Notes: generated by a model from the letters alone, not told the origin. DNA of 64,000 nucleotides from Paenibacillus dauci (GCF_000971985.1 NZ_KQ040800.1:62217-126216), one strand, 5' to 3'; positions 43,550 through 52,142 are shown, counted from the first letter of the stretch. Numbers and translations: made by a program.

Positions 43550-44737
43550 TTAACCGGCATCGCGTACAGTAGCTGTTTCTTTCATGCCCATCAGCGCATT
43601 CATCTGTTCCAGCAGATTGCCGCCGCCAGTCAGGGAAATGGTGCCAATTTTCTCGCAGATTTTCTCCAGGAATTCCAGTTCCTTGAGCCGGTAGAGCGTA
43701 GCATTCTCATCCATTAGCTTGGCGGTATTGAGCAGGCTGCGGGTAGAAGCCGTCTCTTCGCGGCGGGTAATCATATTGGCCTGCGCTTTTTTCTCGGCGA
43801 GCAGTACAGTATTCAGGATGGTACGGATATCGCCGGGCAGAATGACATCCTTGAGACCGGCGGACAGGAACTGCACACCATATTCCTCACTCTGTGTCTG
43901 CAGGCGACTCAGGACAAAGTCACCGATCTCCTGCTTCATGCGCAGCAGATCATCCAGCTTGAGCGTACCGACATATTCGCGCAGTAGCAGTTGCAATTGG
44001 ATATAGACCTGCTCGTCAAAATTCTTGATCTCTGCTGCTTTGAGCGGATCGGTTACTTTGTACTGGCAGACAAAGTTCAGCCGCAGCGTGACTTTGTCTT
44101 CGGTCAGAATCTCCTGTCCGGTCATATCCAGCTGCTGACGGCGCAGATCGATCTTTTTGACAGTGACATTAACCGGTCCACGCCAGTAGAAGGTACGGCC
44201 CGGTGGCAGCAGCTGCTGCAGCTGATTGTCAAAGTACAACAGACCGGTCTCATGGCTGGCAATATCGATGACATACAGATGGGAATGCAGTTTCGCCAGA
44301 ATACTGCGGCTGATCTCCGGTCCCACGACAGGCTGACGGATATCCGCATGGATAAACTGGTGCTCCTGCAGTACATTCCAGTATACATACGTACCGGCTG
44401 TCAGCAGCGTGTTATATTTGCCATTGACCAGATGGATCACATATTCATGGTCGCTGACTTCAACGACAGTCAGTTCACGCATCAATTCGGCATCGTGCTG
44501 ATAGAGCCGGATATGAACAGCTTCGTCCTCGGTATGAGTAGAATTCCACTCGGTTGGTGTGAACTGAAGCGGCTCACTAAGCTTACAGCGCCGGATTGTA
44601 GTCTGACCGGACAGATTGAGGAATCGATAGCTTCCGGGCTGAAGAGTTTTGATGTAACTGCCTTGCTCGAACAGCAGTCCGCGCTCGTCGGCAGTAATAT
44701 GTATTTTATGCAAAGGTTGTGGTTGGATGATAGTCAT
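43550..44737 (-). CDS. Slipin (SPFH domain) protein with a triplicated N-terminal module
   Basis: A 395-residue SPFH/band-7 protein. The SPFH core is about residues 155-330, including KKIDLRRQQLDMTGQEILTEDKVTLRLNFVCQYKVTDPLKA and the slipin end YGVQFLSAGLKDVILPGDIR, followed by a coiled-coil-like ERAEK-type helix (AEKKAQANMITRREE). Unlike stomatin there is no N-terminal membrane segment. Residues 16-41, 95-121 and 160-187 are three copies of a module with the pattern LxPGxYxFW. CAGGAGG precedes the ATG. SPFH proteins scaffold membrane microdomains; a client is not evident here. Confidence 0.88.
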   Translation of the reverse strand: MTIIQPQPLHKIHITADERGLLFEQGSYIKTLQPGSYRFLNLSGQTTIRRCKLSEPLQFTPTEWNSTHTEDEAVHIRLYQHDAELMRELTVVEVSDHEYVIHLVNGKYNTLLTAGTYVYWNVLQEHQFIHADIRQPVVGPEISRSILAKLHSHLYVIDIASHETGLLYFDNQLQQLLPPGRTFYWRGPVNVTVKKIDLRRQQLDMTGQEILTEDKVTLRLNFVCQYKVTDPLKAAEIKNFDEQVYIQLQLLLREYVGTLKLDDLLRMKQEIGDFVLSRLQTQSEEYGVQFLSAGLKDVILPGDIRTILNTVLLAEKKAQANMITRREETASTRSLLNTAKLMDENATLYRLKELEFLEKICEKIGTISLTGGGNLLEQMNALMGMKETATVRDAG

Positions 44738-45452
44738 GGGTGTTTCCTCCTGATTTTATCTTTGTGCGGAAAGTTCTCTCGCATCACATACGGAGCCTGA
44801 GCTTGAGACAGCATCTGCTGAACCGAAGCGCCAAGTAGGGAGAATGGCATGAATCCGGCTGTGTGACTCGCCTGATTCTGCTGATCTGCCTTTCGTGACG
44901 ATCTGTCCGAACACGATAACTGCCGAATCCGCCGGCTGCAAAGTAGGCTGCTGCGTGGTACCGATGCTAGCGGCACCCAGAGAACTTCCTGCTGCAAAGA
45001 TTTGATTTTAATAAAGCTCCATTAACAGTGGAGTGCGCTACCTGCGCTCACGTGAAAGGTGAGTGGGATTCGAACCCGATCTACTATTTCATAGGGCGTA
45101 CAGACGAATGCACGTTACGACATACCGTCATACATTGTATGCGGCACCGCCGGATCATGGAGATCCGCAGCCTGAAGGGTAAGTCATTCGTAGTGGACGC
45201 TTTATTATCATCGCTGATCAGGGGCTTCATGAACAGGGCGCAAGTATGGCGACAGGAACAAGAAGTGCATTTCGGAAGAAGCATTCATAGTATAGAAGCG
45301 CTCCATCAACCGATATTCTTGCCTATCTTTGTTCAGGCTATATGGCAAAGCAGCGGCAGATCATTCAGAAGCACAATTCAAATCAAATGTAGAGCGGCAC
45401 ATTCTTTATAATAAAGAAGAACAAGAAGAACATGGGCAAAGGAGGCAGCAGC
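44738..45452. other. 715-bp gene-free stretch between divergent slipin and AraC-type genes
   Basis: Frames of 87 and 127 codons exist but have no ribosome binding site and no recognisable protein. The one clear signal is the tRNA-like cluster at 45017-45078. The stretch must hold the divergent promoters, but no convincing -35/-10 pair was identified. Confidence 0.5.
45017..45078 (-). other. tRNA-like arms in permuted order
   Basis: On the minus strand there is first a T-arm-like GGGTTCGAATCCC (three stem pairs), then a hairpin TCAC-7nt-GTGA, then a D-arm-like GCGCAGGTAGCGC, then a perfect anticodon arm CTCCA-CTGTTAA-TGGAG with anticodon GTT (Asn). The T-arm precedes the D and anticodon arms, so no ordinary cloverleaf can form and there is no acceptor stem. 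It could be a rearranged tRNA remnant or chance. Confidence 0.4.
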
Positions 45453-46544
45453 ATGAGTGAGCAGGTTCAGCACATGATCGATTGGTTGGAAGATCATCTG
45501 CTGGAAGAGCTTTCGCTGGCGGAGCTGGGACAGAGTGTAGGATATTCGCCGTACTATTGTTCCTTTCTGTTCCGGCATCATACAGGAATCAGCATGAAGA
45601 AATATATTCAGCTGCGTCGGGTTTTTCTGTCCAGCATCCGGCTGGCAGAGACGCAGAAGCGGATTATCGATATTGCAGTAGAACATGGATATTCCTCGCA
45701 GGAGGCATTTTCCAGATCATTCAAGGATGTACTCGGGGTCACACCCCATGCGTTTCGGCAGCATCCCCAGCCGATACAATCCTATATAAAATTAACGATT
45801 GATTCATACGGGAGGGAATTAATGATGGATATTTCCGGTAAACAAGGTATTGAACAGCTGCAGCGTCAAGTCGAGGAATTGTACGAGCACGAGATTCTGA
45901 ATGTGCTGAACGGGCAGATGATGTTTGAGAAGTTCCGGGAGAACCAGTGGATGGGTCAGAGCGATTATGTTCCTTTTAATGAAGCGATGTGTGTACACGA
46001 GACGACGGAAGAGATTTTCGGTGATTCGTTCTGCAGGGTAAGGGCGGAGGGACATGGCAGCTCACTGGAGCAGTATGAGCAGATTGTGATCCAGCCGCTG
46101 CAGCCTCTGATGGAAAAGGAATATCGCTGCATTGTGCTCTGGTTTGGCGACGATATGTTCTGTCAGATCAATCTGCTGACCCTGCTTGCCTATCTGGAGC
46201 AAAAAGATTACCAGGGAACGGTGTACGTTAATGTGGTTCAGGAGCAGACTTATGACGTGCAGCAGACAGCTATCCAGCTGGGTTCATTTGCCGATATCTA
46301 CTGTCAGGTGCTACTGAATCAGCAGATGCCACAGGAACAAATGCTGCCTGTCATGTATCAGGGAATCCGGTTGTATCTGAATCTGCAGCTGCCTGACAAT
46401 GAAGTGACAGCATTTATACGCAGTCATCCGTCAGATTCCGCCGAGCAACTGCTACCACAGCTATTTTCCCTGTTCAGCCATTATGGCATGGGCGATACCC
46501 AGTATCTGGAGCTGATAGCATCCGTGCGTCAGCCCTCATTGTAA
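45453..46544 (+). CDS. AraC-type regulator with an unusual C-terminal domain
   Basis: A 363-residue protein. The ATG at 45453 follows AAAGGAGG. Here the AraC double HTH is N-terminal (residues 1-100: LSLAELGQSVGYSPYYCSFLFRHHTGISMKKYIQ and IIDIAVEHGYSSQEAFSRSFKDVLGVTPHAFR). A further ~250 residues follow, containing CIVLWFGDDMFCQINLLTLLAYLEQKDY, a pattern reminiscent of DUF1835-type domains. Most AraC regulators are arranged the other way round. The sensed signal is unknown. A terminator separates it from the convergent heme genes. Confidence 0.85.
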   Translation: MSEQVQHMIDWLEDHLLEELSLAELGQSVGYSPYYCSFLFRHHTGISMKKYIQLRRVFLSSIRLAETQKRIIDIAVEHGYSSQEAFSRSFKDVLGVTPHAFRQHPQPIQSYIKLTIDSYGRELMMDISGKQGIEQLQRQVEELYEHEILNVLNGQMMFEKFRENQWMGQSDYVPFNEAMCVHETTEEIFGDSFCRVRAEGHGSSLEQYEQIVIQPLQPLMEKEYRCIVLWFGDDMFCQINLLTLLAYLEQKDYQGTVYVNVVQEQTYDVQQTAIQLGSFADIYCQVLLNQQMPQEQMLPVMYQGIRLYLNLQLPDNEVTAFIRSHPSDSAEQLLPQLFSLFSHYGMGDTQYLELIASVRQPSL

Positions 46545-46608
46545 TAGCTTGGTGCGACTCTACCAGATAGAGCAGAATAATCATCCAGACATCATATAGG
46601 AAGAAAAT

Positions 46609-46653
46609 AAAAGCGAAGGCACTCTACCACTGAGGTAAAGTCCTTCGCTTTTT
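46609..46653. terminator. Terminator between convergent AraC-type and heme monooxygenase genes
   Basis: AAAAGCGAAGG pairs with CCTTCGCTTTT around a 22-nt loop, with A and T tracts on both flanks, so it can act in both directions. Confidence 0.85.
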
Positions 46654-46688
46654 GGTACTTCTATGCATGCGGCTATCCAATCCGTTTC

Positions 46689-47024
46689 TTACACCGCTGC
46701 CTGATCTTCTGGCGCAGTCTTTGGATTGCGTACAATTTTCACTTCATAAAAAGTGATCTTGTTATCCAGGATATAATCCGGAATATTGCGGTGGGCATGA
46801 GATTCACGGAAAGCATCGCTGCGTGTCCAGCCCTGGAAATGATCCTTGGATTCCCAGCGTGTGCTGATCGTCACTTCGTCATACTCTTTGTTGCTGTCGT
46901 TGAACAGTACTTCCAGACCGAGAAAGCCTTCCATGAATTCCACTTTGCCGACTTTGTCAAAACGCTCGACGAGCAGATGAGCACTGCCTTTGGTAAGCTG
47001 GGATGTATTGGTTACGATAATCAT
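46689..47024 (-). CDS. isdG: Heme-degrading monooxygenase, IsdG/IsdI type
   Basis: A 111-residue ABM-fold enzyme that opens imported heme and releases iron in the cytoplasm. The ATG at 47024 follows AGGAGGAAG. The catalytic residues fall at the S. aureus IsdI positions: N6 in VTNTSQL, W66 in FQGWTRS and H76 in RESHAHR. It is the last gene of the leftward heme operon: one base separates its start from the stop of the ATPase gene, and its ribosome binding site lies within that gene. A Fur-box cluster heads the operon. Confidence 0.94.
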   Translation of the reverse strand: MIIVTNTSQLTKGSAHLLVERFDKVGKVEFMEGFLGLEVLFNDSNKEYDEVTISTRWESKDHFQGWTRSDAFRESHAHRNIPDYILDNKITFYEVKIVRNPKTAPEDQAAV

Positions 47025-47025
47025 A

Positions 47026-47820
47026 TTATCTTCCTCCTGAGTGGTGAGGGATCTCCGGCAGAATAACCGGGTACTTCCCTTCAAATTGGATAGTGGCATT
47101 CATTCCATAAATATTGCGGATAAAGTCATCGTTCAACAGTTCCATTGGATGACCGGAGGCAGCGAGCCGACCTTGTCGCAGGGCAATCATATAATCACAG
47201 TAAGCGGCAGCCTGCTGCAGATCATGCAGTACCATCACAATCGTCAGCCCGGTCTCCCGGTTGATCCGGTGCAGCATATCCATCACTTCAAACTGATGGG
47301 CAATATCGAGAAACGTTGTCGGTTCATCGAGCAGTACAATATCGGTCTGCTGAGCGAGAGCCATGGCAATCCTTGCCCGCTGCTGCTCGCCGCCGGACAA
47401 CGTATGGAACATGCGATCGGCATACATGGAGATACCGGTCCACTGCATGACCTGGTCCAGAATTGCCTGATCTTCGGCACTCTGCAGCGGCTGGAATCGT
47501 TTCTTGTAGGGAGCTCGTCCATAGGCGACCAGTTCCCGCACAGTCAGCTGTGGGAGCGATTCCTTTAACTGCGGCAACATGGTGATGGTATGAGACCATT
47601 CACGCAGGCTGTACTTCGCAGCAGGTCTGCCATGTACACTCACCTGTCCCTGATCGGGTTGCAGCAGGCGAACCAGAATACGCAGCAGCGTGGATTTGCC
47701 GGAACCGTTCGGTCCGACGATCGCGGTCAGCTGTCCGGCAGGTATGGAGATATGTACATCTTCCAGCCGGAAGTGTCCGCGGTTCAGCTGGATGCCGCTG
47801 GCTTCAATCGCATTCGTCAT
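47026..47820 (-). CDS. Iron/heme ABC transporter ATPase (FecE/HmuV type)
   Basis: A 264-residue ATPase that powers the leftward importer. Walker [11 protein letters not shown]-loop MLPQLKE, signature [17 protein letters not shown], Walker [14 protein letters not shown] and the switch His in VLHDLQQA are all present. Its ATG overlaps the permease stop (ATGA), so translation is coupled. The sequence belongs to the siderophore/heme/B12 group. Heme is inferred from the linked monooxygenase. Confidence 0.95.
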   Translation of the reverse strand: MTNAIEASGIQLNRGHFRLEDVHISIPAGQLTAIVGPNGSGKSTLLRILVRLLQPDQGQVSVHGRPAAKYSLREWSHTITMLPQLKESLPQLTVRELVAYGRAPYKKRFQPLQSAEDQAILDQVMQWTGISMYADRMFHTLSGGEQQRARIAMALAQQTDIVLLDEPTTFLDIAHQFEVMDMLHRINRETGLTIVMVLHDLQQAAAYCDYMIALRQGRLAASGHPMELLNDDFIRNIYGMNATIQFEGKYPVILPEIPHHSGGR

Positions 47821-49085
47821 GACAGCACCGGCCCTTTTCGTTTTAATAAGTAAAGGAAGAATGGAGCACCGAGTACAGCCAGCAGAATACCGACCGGCAG
47901 TTCAATCGGATCGAACCAGGAGCGGGCAACCGTATCGGCAAACACGACCAGTACCCCGCCGCCCAGCATCGAGAAGGGAATCAGAAAACGGTAATCTTCC
48001 CCGATCAGTAGCCGGATCATATGCGGTACGACCAGTCCGACAAAGCCGACCAGTCCGGCAACACTGACCGCCGTACCTGCCAGCAGTGCCGCCAGCATAA
48101 TAATCATGAATCGCTGCAGCTCGACACGCTGACCGAGCAGCCGCGCCGAATCATCTCCCAGCAGCAGCAGATTGGCAGGCTGGATGGCGAACAGGCAGAG
48201 CAGCAGACCGATAATCGCATACGGCGCCATAAACTCCAGATGATGCCAGCTACGACCATTGAGCCCACCGGACAGCCAGGGCAGTACTGCCTGCACGCGA
48301 TCGCTGAAAATAACCATGATCCCGTTCGTAAACGCACCAAGCAGTGCATTAACTGCTACTCCTGCCAGCACAATTTTGACCGGTGAAGCACCGCGTTCCC
48401 AGGCCATGACATAGATGACGATAGCGGTAATAAAGGCTCCCGCAAAAGCAGTGATCGGCAGCAGATAGCTGAACTGGGGAAGGATGACCATCGTAATCAT
48501 CGCTGTCAGTCCGCCGCCTGCCGAGACCCCGATAATCCCCGGATCAGCCAGCGGATTTTTCATAACCCCCTGCAGCAGTGCACCGGATGCAGCAAGACAG
48601 GCGCCGACCAACAGCCCAACCAATACCCGTGGTACACGCAGATCCATAACAATCGTACGATATACCGATTCCTGACCATACAGCCAGACTGCCATCAGTT
48701 CCTGCAAAGGAATAGACACCGCCCCATGCACAATCCCATAGATAGAGACCAAAACCAACAGCACCGGCAGCAGTATTGCGATTAGCCATCTGCGACGTGA
48801 TCGTTGTCGCAGATCTGGACGTGATCGTTGTCGCAGATCTGGACGTGATCGTTGTCGCAGATCTGGACGTGATCGTTGTCGCAGATCTGGACGTGATCGT
48901 TGTCGCAGATCTGGACGTGATCGTTGTCGCAGATCTGGACGTGATCGTTGTCGCAGATCTGGACGTGATCGTTGTCGCAGATCCCGACGTGATGGGCGCA
49001 GATCCGTACATGACGTTTGCGGATCTACACTCAACCGTTGTCGCGAATCGCGGTGAGAACGTTTCTGCAAATCAGGATTACTCAT
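47817..49085 (-). CDS. FecCD-family heme/iron permease with N-terminal octapeptide repeats
   Basis: A 422-residue permease. Residues 100-422 are a normal FecCD/BtuC protein with about ten helices (DLRVPRVLVGLLVGACLAASGALLQGVMKNPLADPGIIGVSAGGG; GFVGLVVPHMIRLLIG). The first ~97 residues are an extra basic cytoplasmic segment. It consists of eight RPDLRQRS-like units (residues 33-97) preceded by degenerate copies. The ATG at 49085 overlaps the binding-protein stop (ATGAGTAA), which supports translation from there by coupling; no Met occurs between it and the first helix. About 95 residues are therefore added to the family's usual length. Confidence 0.9.
   Translation of the reverse strand: MSNPDLQKRSHRDSRQRLSVDPQTSCTDLRPSRRDLRQRSRPDLRQRSRPDLRQRSRPDLRQRSRPDLRQRSRPDLRQRSRPDLRQRSRPDLRQRSRRRWLIAILLPVLLVLVSIYGIVHGAVSIPLQELMAVWLYGQESVYRTIVMDLRVPRVLVGLLVGACLAASGALLQGVMKNPLADPGIIGVSAGGGLTAMITMVILPQFSYLLPITAFAGAFITAIVIYVMAWERGASPVKIVLAGVAVNALLGAFTNGIMVIFSDRVQAVLPWLSGGLNGRSWHHLEFMAPYAIIGLLLCLFAIQPANLLLLGDDSARLLGQRVELQRFMIIMLAALLAGTAVSVAGLVGFVGLVVPHMIRLLIGEDYRFLIPFSMLGGGVLVVFADTVARSWFDPIELPVGILLAVLGAPFFLYLLKRKGPVLS
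48796..48987 (-). repeat. Eight 24-bp direct repeats encoding RPDLRQRS
   Basis: Eight contiguous 24-bp units, nearly identical; on the plus strand each begins CGTGATCGTTGTCGC. The unit at 48964-48987 differs by two bases. Degenerate copies continue to about 49060. Being a multiple of three, copy changes keep the frame. There are no unique spacers, so it is not CRISPR. Confidence 0.97.
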
Positions 49086-50055
49086 GAGCCTTATCCGGAT
49101 ACAGCAGACCGTGCATCAGATCAAGCGCTTCGGTAACTCTTGTGCCCGGATTAGTACCGAACAGATCTGAAGGCAGAACGTCTACCTGACCATTCTTAAC
49201 GGCGCTGACGCTACTCCATGCCTGATTCTCCTGCATTTCTTTCAGAAATCCTGCCTTGACTTCCTCTCCGCTACCATGGGTCATGATGAGCACATAATCC
49301 GGATCCGCTTCGACAATACGCTCGGTGTTAAGCTGGGCATACTGCGGATAATTTTGCAGTCCCGGCAGATCGGCAGCGATATTGATGCCACCGGCCAGTT
49401 CCAGAATGTTGCCGCTGAGCGAATTGGGCAGAGCAGCCATGTATGTACCGGGAGCTCCGTAGACGAGCAGTACCCTTGGTGGATGGGCAGCAGCTTTGGC
49501 AGAGGTCGACAGCTTCTGGATATGCTGTTTCAGTTCATCGTTCAGCTGACTGGCCTGGTCTTCACGCTGAAGCATCTGTCCAAACAGGGTGATCTGCTGC
49601 TGGATATCCGCTACCGAGTTCGCCGAGCTAAGTACCATCTGAGCTCCGATACTTTCGATCGTCGGAATATCCTTTTCATTGAGCGGTGCGTTACCGAGTA
49701 CGATATCCGGCTGCAGGAAAGCGATCTTTTCCAGATCAATCTCATGGGTGGAGCCGATAGTCTGTACCTTTTCGGCATCGGGTACAGGTGCCTTGCCTGT
49801 AGAAGTAGGGCGTCCCACGACCGTTCCGCCCAGTGCATAGATAATATCGACATCCCCGTTGCTGAGAGCTACGATTCGCTGGGGAATATGCTGCAGCGGT
49901 ATAGTGCGATTGGCAAAGTCTGTAAGAGATACTGTACTGGCAGCTGCTGCAGACGTTGCAGTGGCAGCCGTTCCGGTGGAAGAAGCAGCCGGTTGACTGC
50001 ATCCGGCCAGTGTGCAGACGAGCAGGATGGATATGCCCAAATGTGAAGCCTTCAT
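49078..50055 (-). CDS. Heme/iron ABC transporter substrate-binding lipoprotein
   Basis: A 325-residue class III binding protein (BtuF/FhuD fold). The ATG at 50055 follows AGGAGG. The lipobox LAGC puts the lipid on Cys19, followed by a Ser/Ala/Thr linker. The mature part has RIVALSNGDVDIIYALGG, FLQPDIVLGNAP and VLLVYGAPGTYMAA. MTHGSGEEV aligns with AAHGMPEEV of the IsdE-like protein at 56384, the region that holds the heme-ligand His in IsdE, so heme is a plausible ligand. First gene of the leftward operon, behind Fur-box-like dyads. Confidence 0.92.
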   Translation of the reverse strand: MKASHLGISILLVCTLAGCSQPAASSTGTAATATSAAAASTVSLTDFANRTIPLQHIPQRIVALSNGDVDIIYALGGTVVGRPTSTGKAPVPDAEKVQTIGSTHEIDLEKIAFLQPDIVLGNAPLNEKDIPTIESIGAQMVLSSANSVADIQQQITLFGQMLQREDQASQLNDELKQHIQKLSTSAKAAAHPPRVLLVYGAPGTYMAALPNSLSGNILELAGGINIAADLPGLQNYPQYAQLNTERIVEADPDYVLIMTHGSGEEVKAGFLKEMQENQAWSSVSAVKNGQVDVLPSDLFGTNPGTRVTEALDLMHGLLYPDKAHE

Positions 50056-50103
50056 ACGAATTGATGTCCTCCTGCTTTTTGTATACAAGCTATTTAAGCT
50101 AAT

Positions 50104-50153
50104 TGATAATCATTTTCAATTATCAAGCTTGATTTAAATGATAATTAATATCA
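50104..50153 (-). promoter_or_regulatory. Two Fur-box-like dyads before the leftward heme operon
   Basis: TGATAATCATTTTCA (50104-50118) matches the 7-1-7 Fur consensus TGATAATNATTATCA at 14 of 15 positions and overlaps an inverted TTTTCAATTATCA extension. TGATAATTAATATCA (50139-50153) matches at 13 of 15. They lie 50-100 bp before the binding-protein start, where promoter overlap is expected. Confidence 0.75.
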
Positions 50154-50308
50154 TTTGTAACGTCAATAATAAAATAAATTTAAAATTTAATTTGCAGCTT
50201 TGTAGCTCTCCAGGCAAGACAACAGAATTTGTGCATATAGAGGAAATGAAACTTTACCAGAGGATGAAAAATCCTTTAAAAATAAGGTATTACGCCAAAA
50301 TTGACGTA

Positions 50309-50338
50309 TTGACAAAGATCAAAAAACTGGTCTAACAT
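50309..50338 (+). promoter_or_regulatory. Candidate sigma-A promoter of the NEAT operon
   Basis: TTGACA (50309-50314) is followed after 18 bp by TAACAT (50333-50338). It lies 164 bp before the first NEAT gene and 98 bp before the downstream Fur-box-like dyad, so a second promoter nearer the gene is also possible. A 65-codon frame at 50138-50335 has no ribosome binding site. Confidence 0.45.
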
Positions 50339-50426
50339 GAGCATTGTGTAATGCACACATCTTCCCTGATTATGCATGGGGAGGGGAAATCAAGCATTTC
50401 ACATGTCCTGTGGACATTTATTTTTT

Positions 50427-50459
50427 AGATTTAATTGAGAATGATAATCAATTAAATCT
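50427..50459 (+). promoter_or_regulatory. Fur-box-like dyad before the rightward NEAT/heme operon
   Basis: AGATTTAATTGA and TCAATTAAATCT are perfect 12-bp arms around nine bases. The centre contains TGAGAATGATAATCA (50436-50450), a 13 of 15 match to the Fur 7-1-7 box. It ends 42 bp before the first NEAT start codon. Confidence 0.72.
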
Positions 50460-50501
50460 CGCTCAATTCAATTTCATATGAAAGGAGGAGTTTTGTCCGA
50501 T

Positions 50502-50975
50502 ATGCAACGGAAATATGCATTACCGGTACTGTGGATGCTGATGATAGCGATGGTTATTGTTGTAGCTGTTCCATCGTCTGCTATTGCAGCGTCATCGAGC
50601 CGACCGGCGAAAGGTACATACACCATTGATTACGACATACTCCGCGCGGAAGACAATTCCGTATCCATGGCGAACGATTATTTTGAGAAGCCGGCCAAAC
50701 TGTATGTGACTGGCAGCAAAATGACCATGCAGATCACTGTTAACCATAGCGCCTGGACAACGAAGTTCAAGGTGAAATACAAAGGCAAGATCGTGGATAC
50801 CAAAGTGATCAAGACCAATACAGCCAAAGATACGCGTGTTGTCCAATTCCCGGTCGCCGATCTGAACAATGCGATGATCTCGCAGATCCATGTCACCGTA
50901 CCGTCTTACAGCTACGATCATGACTATACGATTCGCTTCAAATTCGACCGCAGCAGTCTGAAGAAATCCAAATAA
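50502..50975 (+). CDS. Secreted single-NEAT-domain hemophore (1)
   Basis: A 157-residue secreted heme-binding protein. The ATG at 50502 is favoured because AAGGAGGAG lies at 50482-50490; the ATG at 50478 overlaps that site. The signal peptide runs to SSAIAA near residue 30. One NEAT domain follows (about 38-150), starting KGTYTIDYDILRAED. The 3-10 helix motif is SMANDYF and the heme-tyrosine hairpin YDHDY has the Y-x3-Y pattern. There is no LPXTG or SLH anchor, so it is soluble like Bacillus anthracis IsdX1. First gene of the rightward heme operon. Confidence 0.9.
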   Translation: MQRKYALPVLWMLMIAMVIVVAVPSSAIAASSSRPAKGTYTIDYDILRAEDNSVSMANDYFEKPAKLYVTGSKMTMQITVNHSAWTTKFKVKYKGKIVDTKVIKTNTAKDTRVVQFPVADLNNAMISQIHVTVPSYSYDHDYTIRFKFDRSSLKKSK

Positions 50976-51020
50976 TGCAATGATCCATATCCCATCATAC
51001 GTATCGAGGAGAGTGTTACT

Positions 51021-51500
51021 ATGAATATTGCAATGAACCGTTCGACAAAATGGAGCTTCAAAAATACCCTGCTGGCTGTTGTACTCACAGCTCTGCTGGC
51101 AATGATCATACTGCCTGTCAGTGCAGCTCACGCAGCACTGGCAAATGGCACGTATTCCGTAGATTACAAAGTACTCGCCGATGGATCGACCAGTACTTCC
51201 CGCCTGGACAGCTATGTAGTAAAGCCGGCCACTGTTACTGTAGCAGATGGCGTAACCAAAGCTCGTCTTACTATTACCAGCAGCAATCTGATCACTGCAT
51301 TCAAAGTAGAACAAAATGGTCAACTGGTAGATGCTACTGTAGTTAGCACCAATACGGCTAACAACACCCGTGTTGTGGAATTTCCGGTATCCGATCTGGA
51401 TGCTACACTGAACGCTTATGCCGAGATCAAAATTCCGGTTATCAACTACACTGGTAAATACAATGTAGATCTGAAATTTGATTCTGCCAGCGCCGAGTAA
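51021..51500 (+). CDS. Secreted single-NEAT-domain hemophore (2)
   Basis: A 159-residue secreted protein. GAGGAGAG precedes the ATG. The signal peptide (WSFKNTLLAVVLTALLAMIILPVSAAHA) is cut near residue 38. The NEAT domain begins NGTYSVDYKVLADGS. The lip helix is SRLDSYV, and the heme hairpin YTGKY keeps Y-x3-Y. No anchor is seen. It is clearly homologous to the neighbours on both sides but diverged from them, so the cluster probably grew by older duplications. Confidence 0.9.
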   Translation: MNIAMNRSTKWSFKNTLLAVVLTALLAMIILPVSAAHAALANGTYSVDYKVLADGSTSTSRLDSYVVKPATVTVADGVTKARLTITSSNLITAFKVEQNGQLVDATVVSTNTANNTRVVEFPVSDLDATLNAYAEIKIPVINYTGKYNVDLKFDSASAE

Positions 51501-51616
51501 TTAAGAATTTATTTACAAAAAGAAAATGCAGCTTCATTACACTACGCTTTGTAAGGTGAAATTGGGGAAAGAGTGGACGGTTATTCAAAATTGACCAAGA
51601 AGGAGAATGAATCCAA

Positions 51617-52105
51617 GTGAATATAACAATGAACCGTACGGAAAAAGGAACATGGCTCAAAGCTCTGATGATCGCAATGATCGTGGCATTGATTGGTGCT
51701 CTGATGGCACCGGGAGCTTCCAAAGCAGACGCAGCGGTAGCGGATGGTACGTATCTGATCGATTATACCGTCTATGCCAATGGCACGAACAATGCGTCTT
51801 ATATGGATAACTCCGAATACTCCAAAAAACCGGCTACCCTGATCGTATCCGGCGGCAAAGCCACAGTAAAAGTAACACTGAACCATAAAGACTGGATCAA
51901 ATCCTTTAAAACACAACAAAATGGCACTTATGTAACTGCTGCATCGACAACAAGCGGTGACACGGTAACCTATACGTTCCCGGTCAGCAATCTGTCGAAC
52001 AAAGTAAACGCCCAGATTCGTGTAGTCGTTCCTGCTGATGTAGCAGGTCAACCATATGACCATACGTACACTGTGCAGTATCTGTTTGATCAAGCCAGCA
52101 TCTAA
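51617..52105 (+). CDS. Secreted single-NEAT-domain hemophore (3)
   Basis: A 162-residue secreted protein. The GTG at 51617 is chosen because AGAAGGAGA ends about 10 bp upstream and the N-terminus MNITMNRTEK parallels that of hemophore 2; ATG at 51629 is an alternative. The signal peptide ends SKADA. The NEAT domain has NASYMDNSEY in place of the usual SxMDxY helix and YDHTY as the heme-tyrosine hairpin. It lacks an anchor. A hairpin follows before the nine-domain gene. Confidence 0.88.
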   Translation: MNITMNRTEKGTWLKALMIAMIVALIGALMAPGASKADAAVADGTYLIDYTVYANGTNNASYMDNSEYSKKPATLIVSGGKATVKVTLNHKDWIKSFKTQQNGTYVTAASTTSGDTVTYTFPVSNLSNKVNAQIRVVVPADVAGQPYDHTYTVQYLFDQASI

Positions 52106-52142
52106 ACTAAAAAAACACAAATAGGTAGATAGATGACTACTG

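Noticed and set aside
45017-45140. A functional tRNA gene
   Set aside because: The T-arm comes before the D and anticodon arms and no 7-bp acceptor stem pair can be found in the expected positions.
45028-45411. A 127-codon frame starting with GTG
   Set aside because: No ribosome binding site, overlaps the tRNA-like arms, and the translation resembles no known protein.
48776-49087. Plus-strand frame with repeated DVIVVADL, and the idea of a CRISPR array
   Set aside because: It mirrors the repeat-coding permease gene on the minus strand. The repeats are contiguous with no unique spacers.
50138-50335. 65-codon frame in the Fur-controlled divergent region
   Set aside because: No ribosome binding site, A/T-rich low-complexity start, and it overlaps the candidate operator and promoter.
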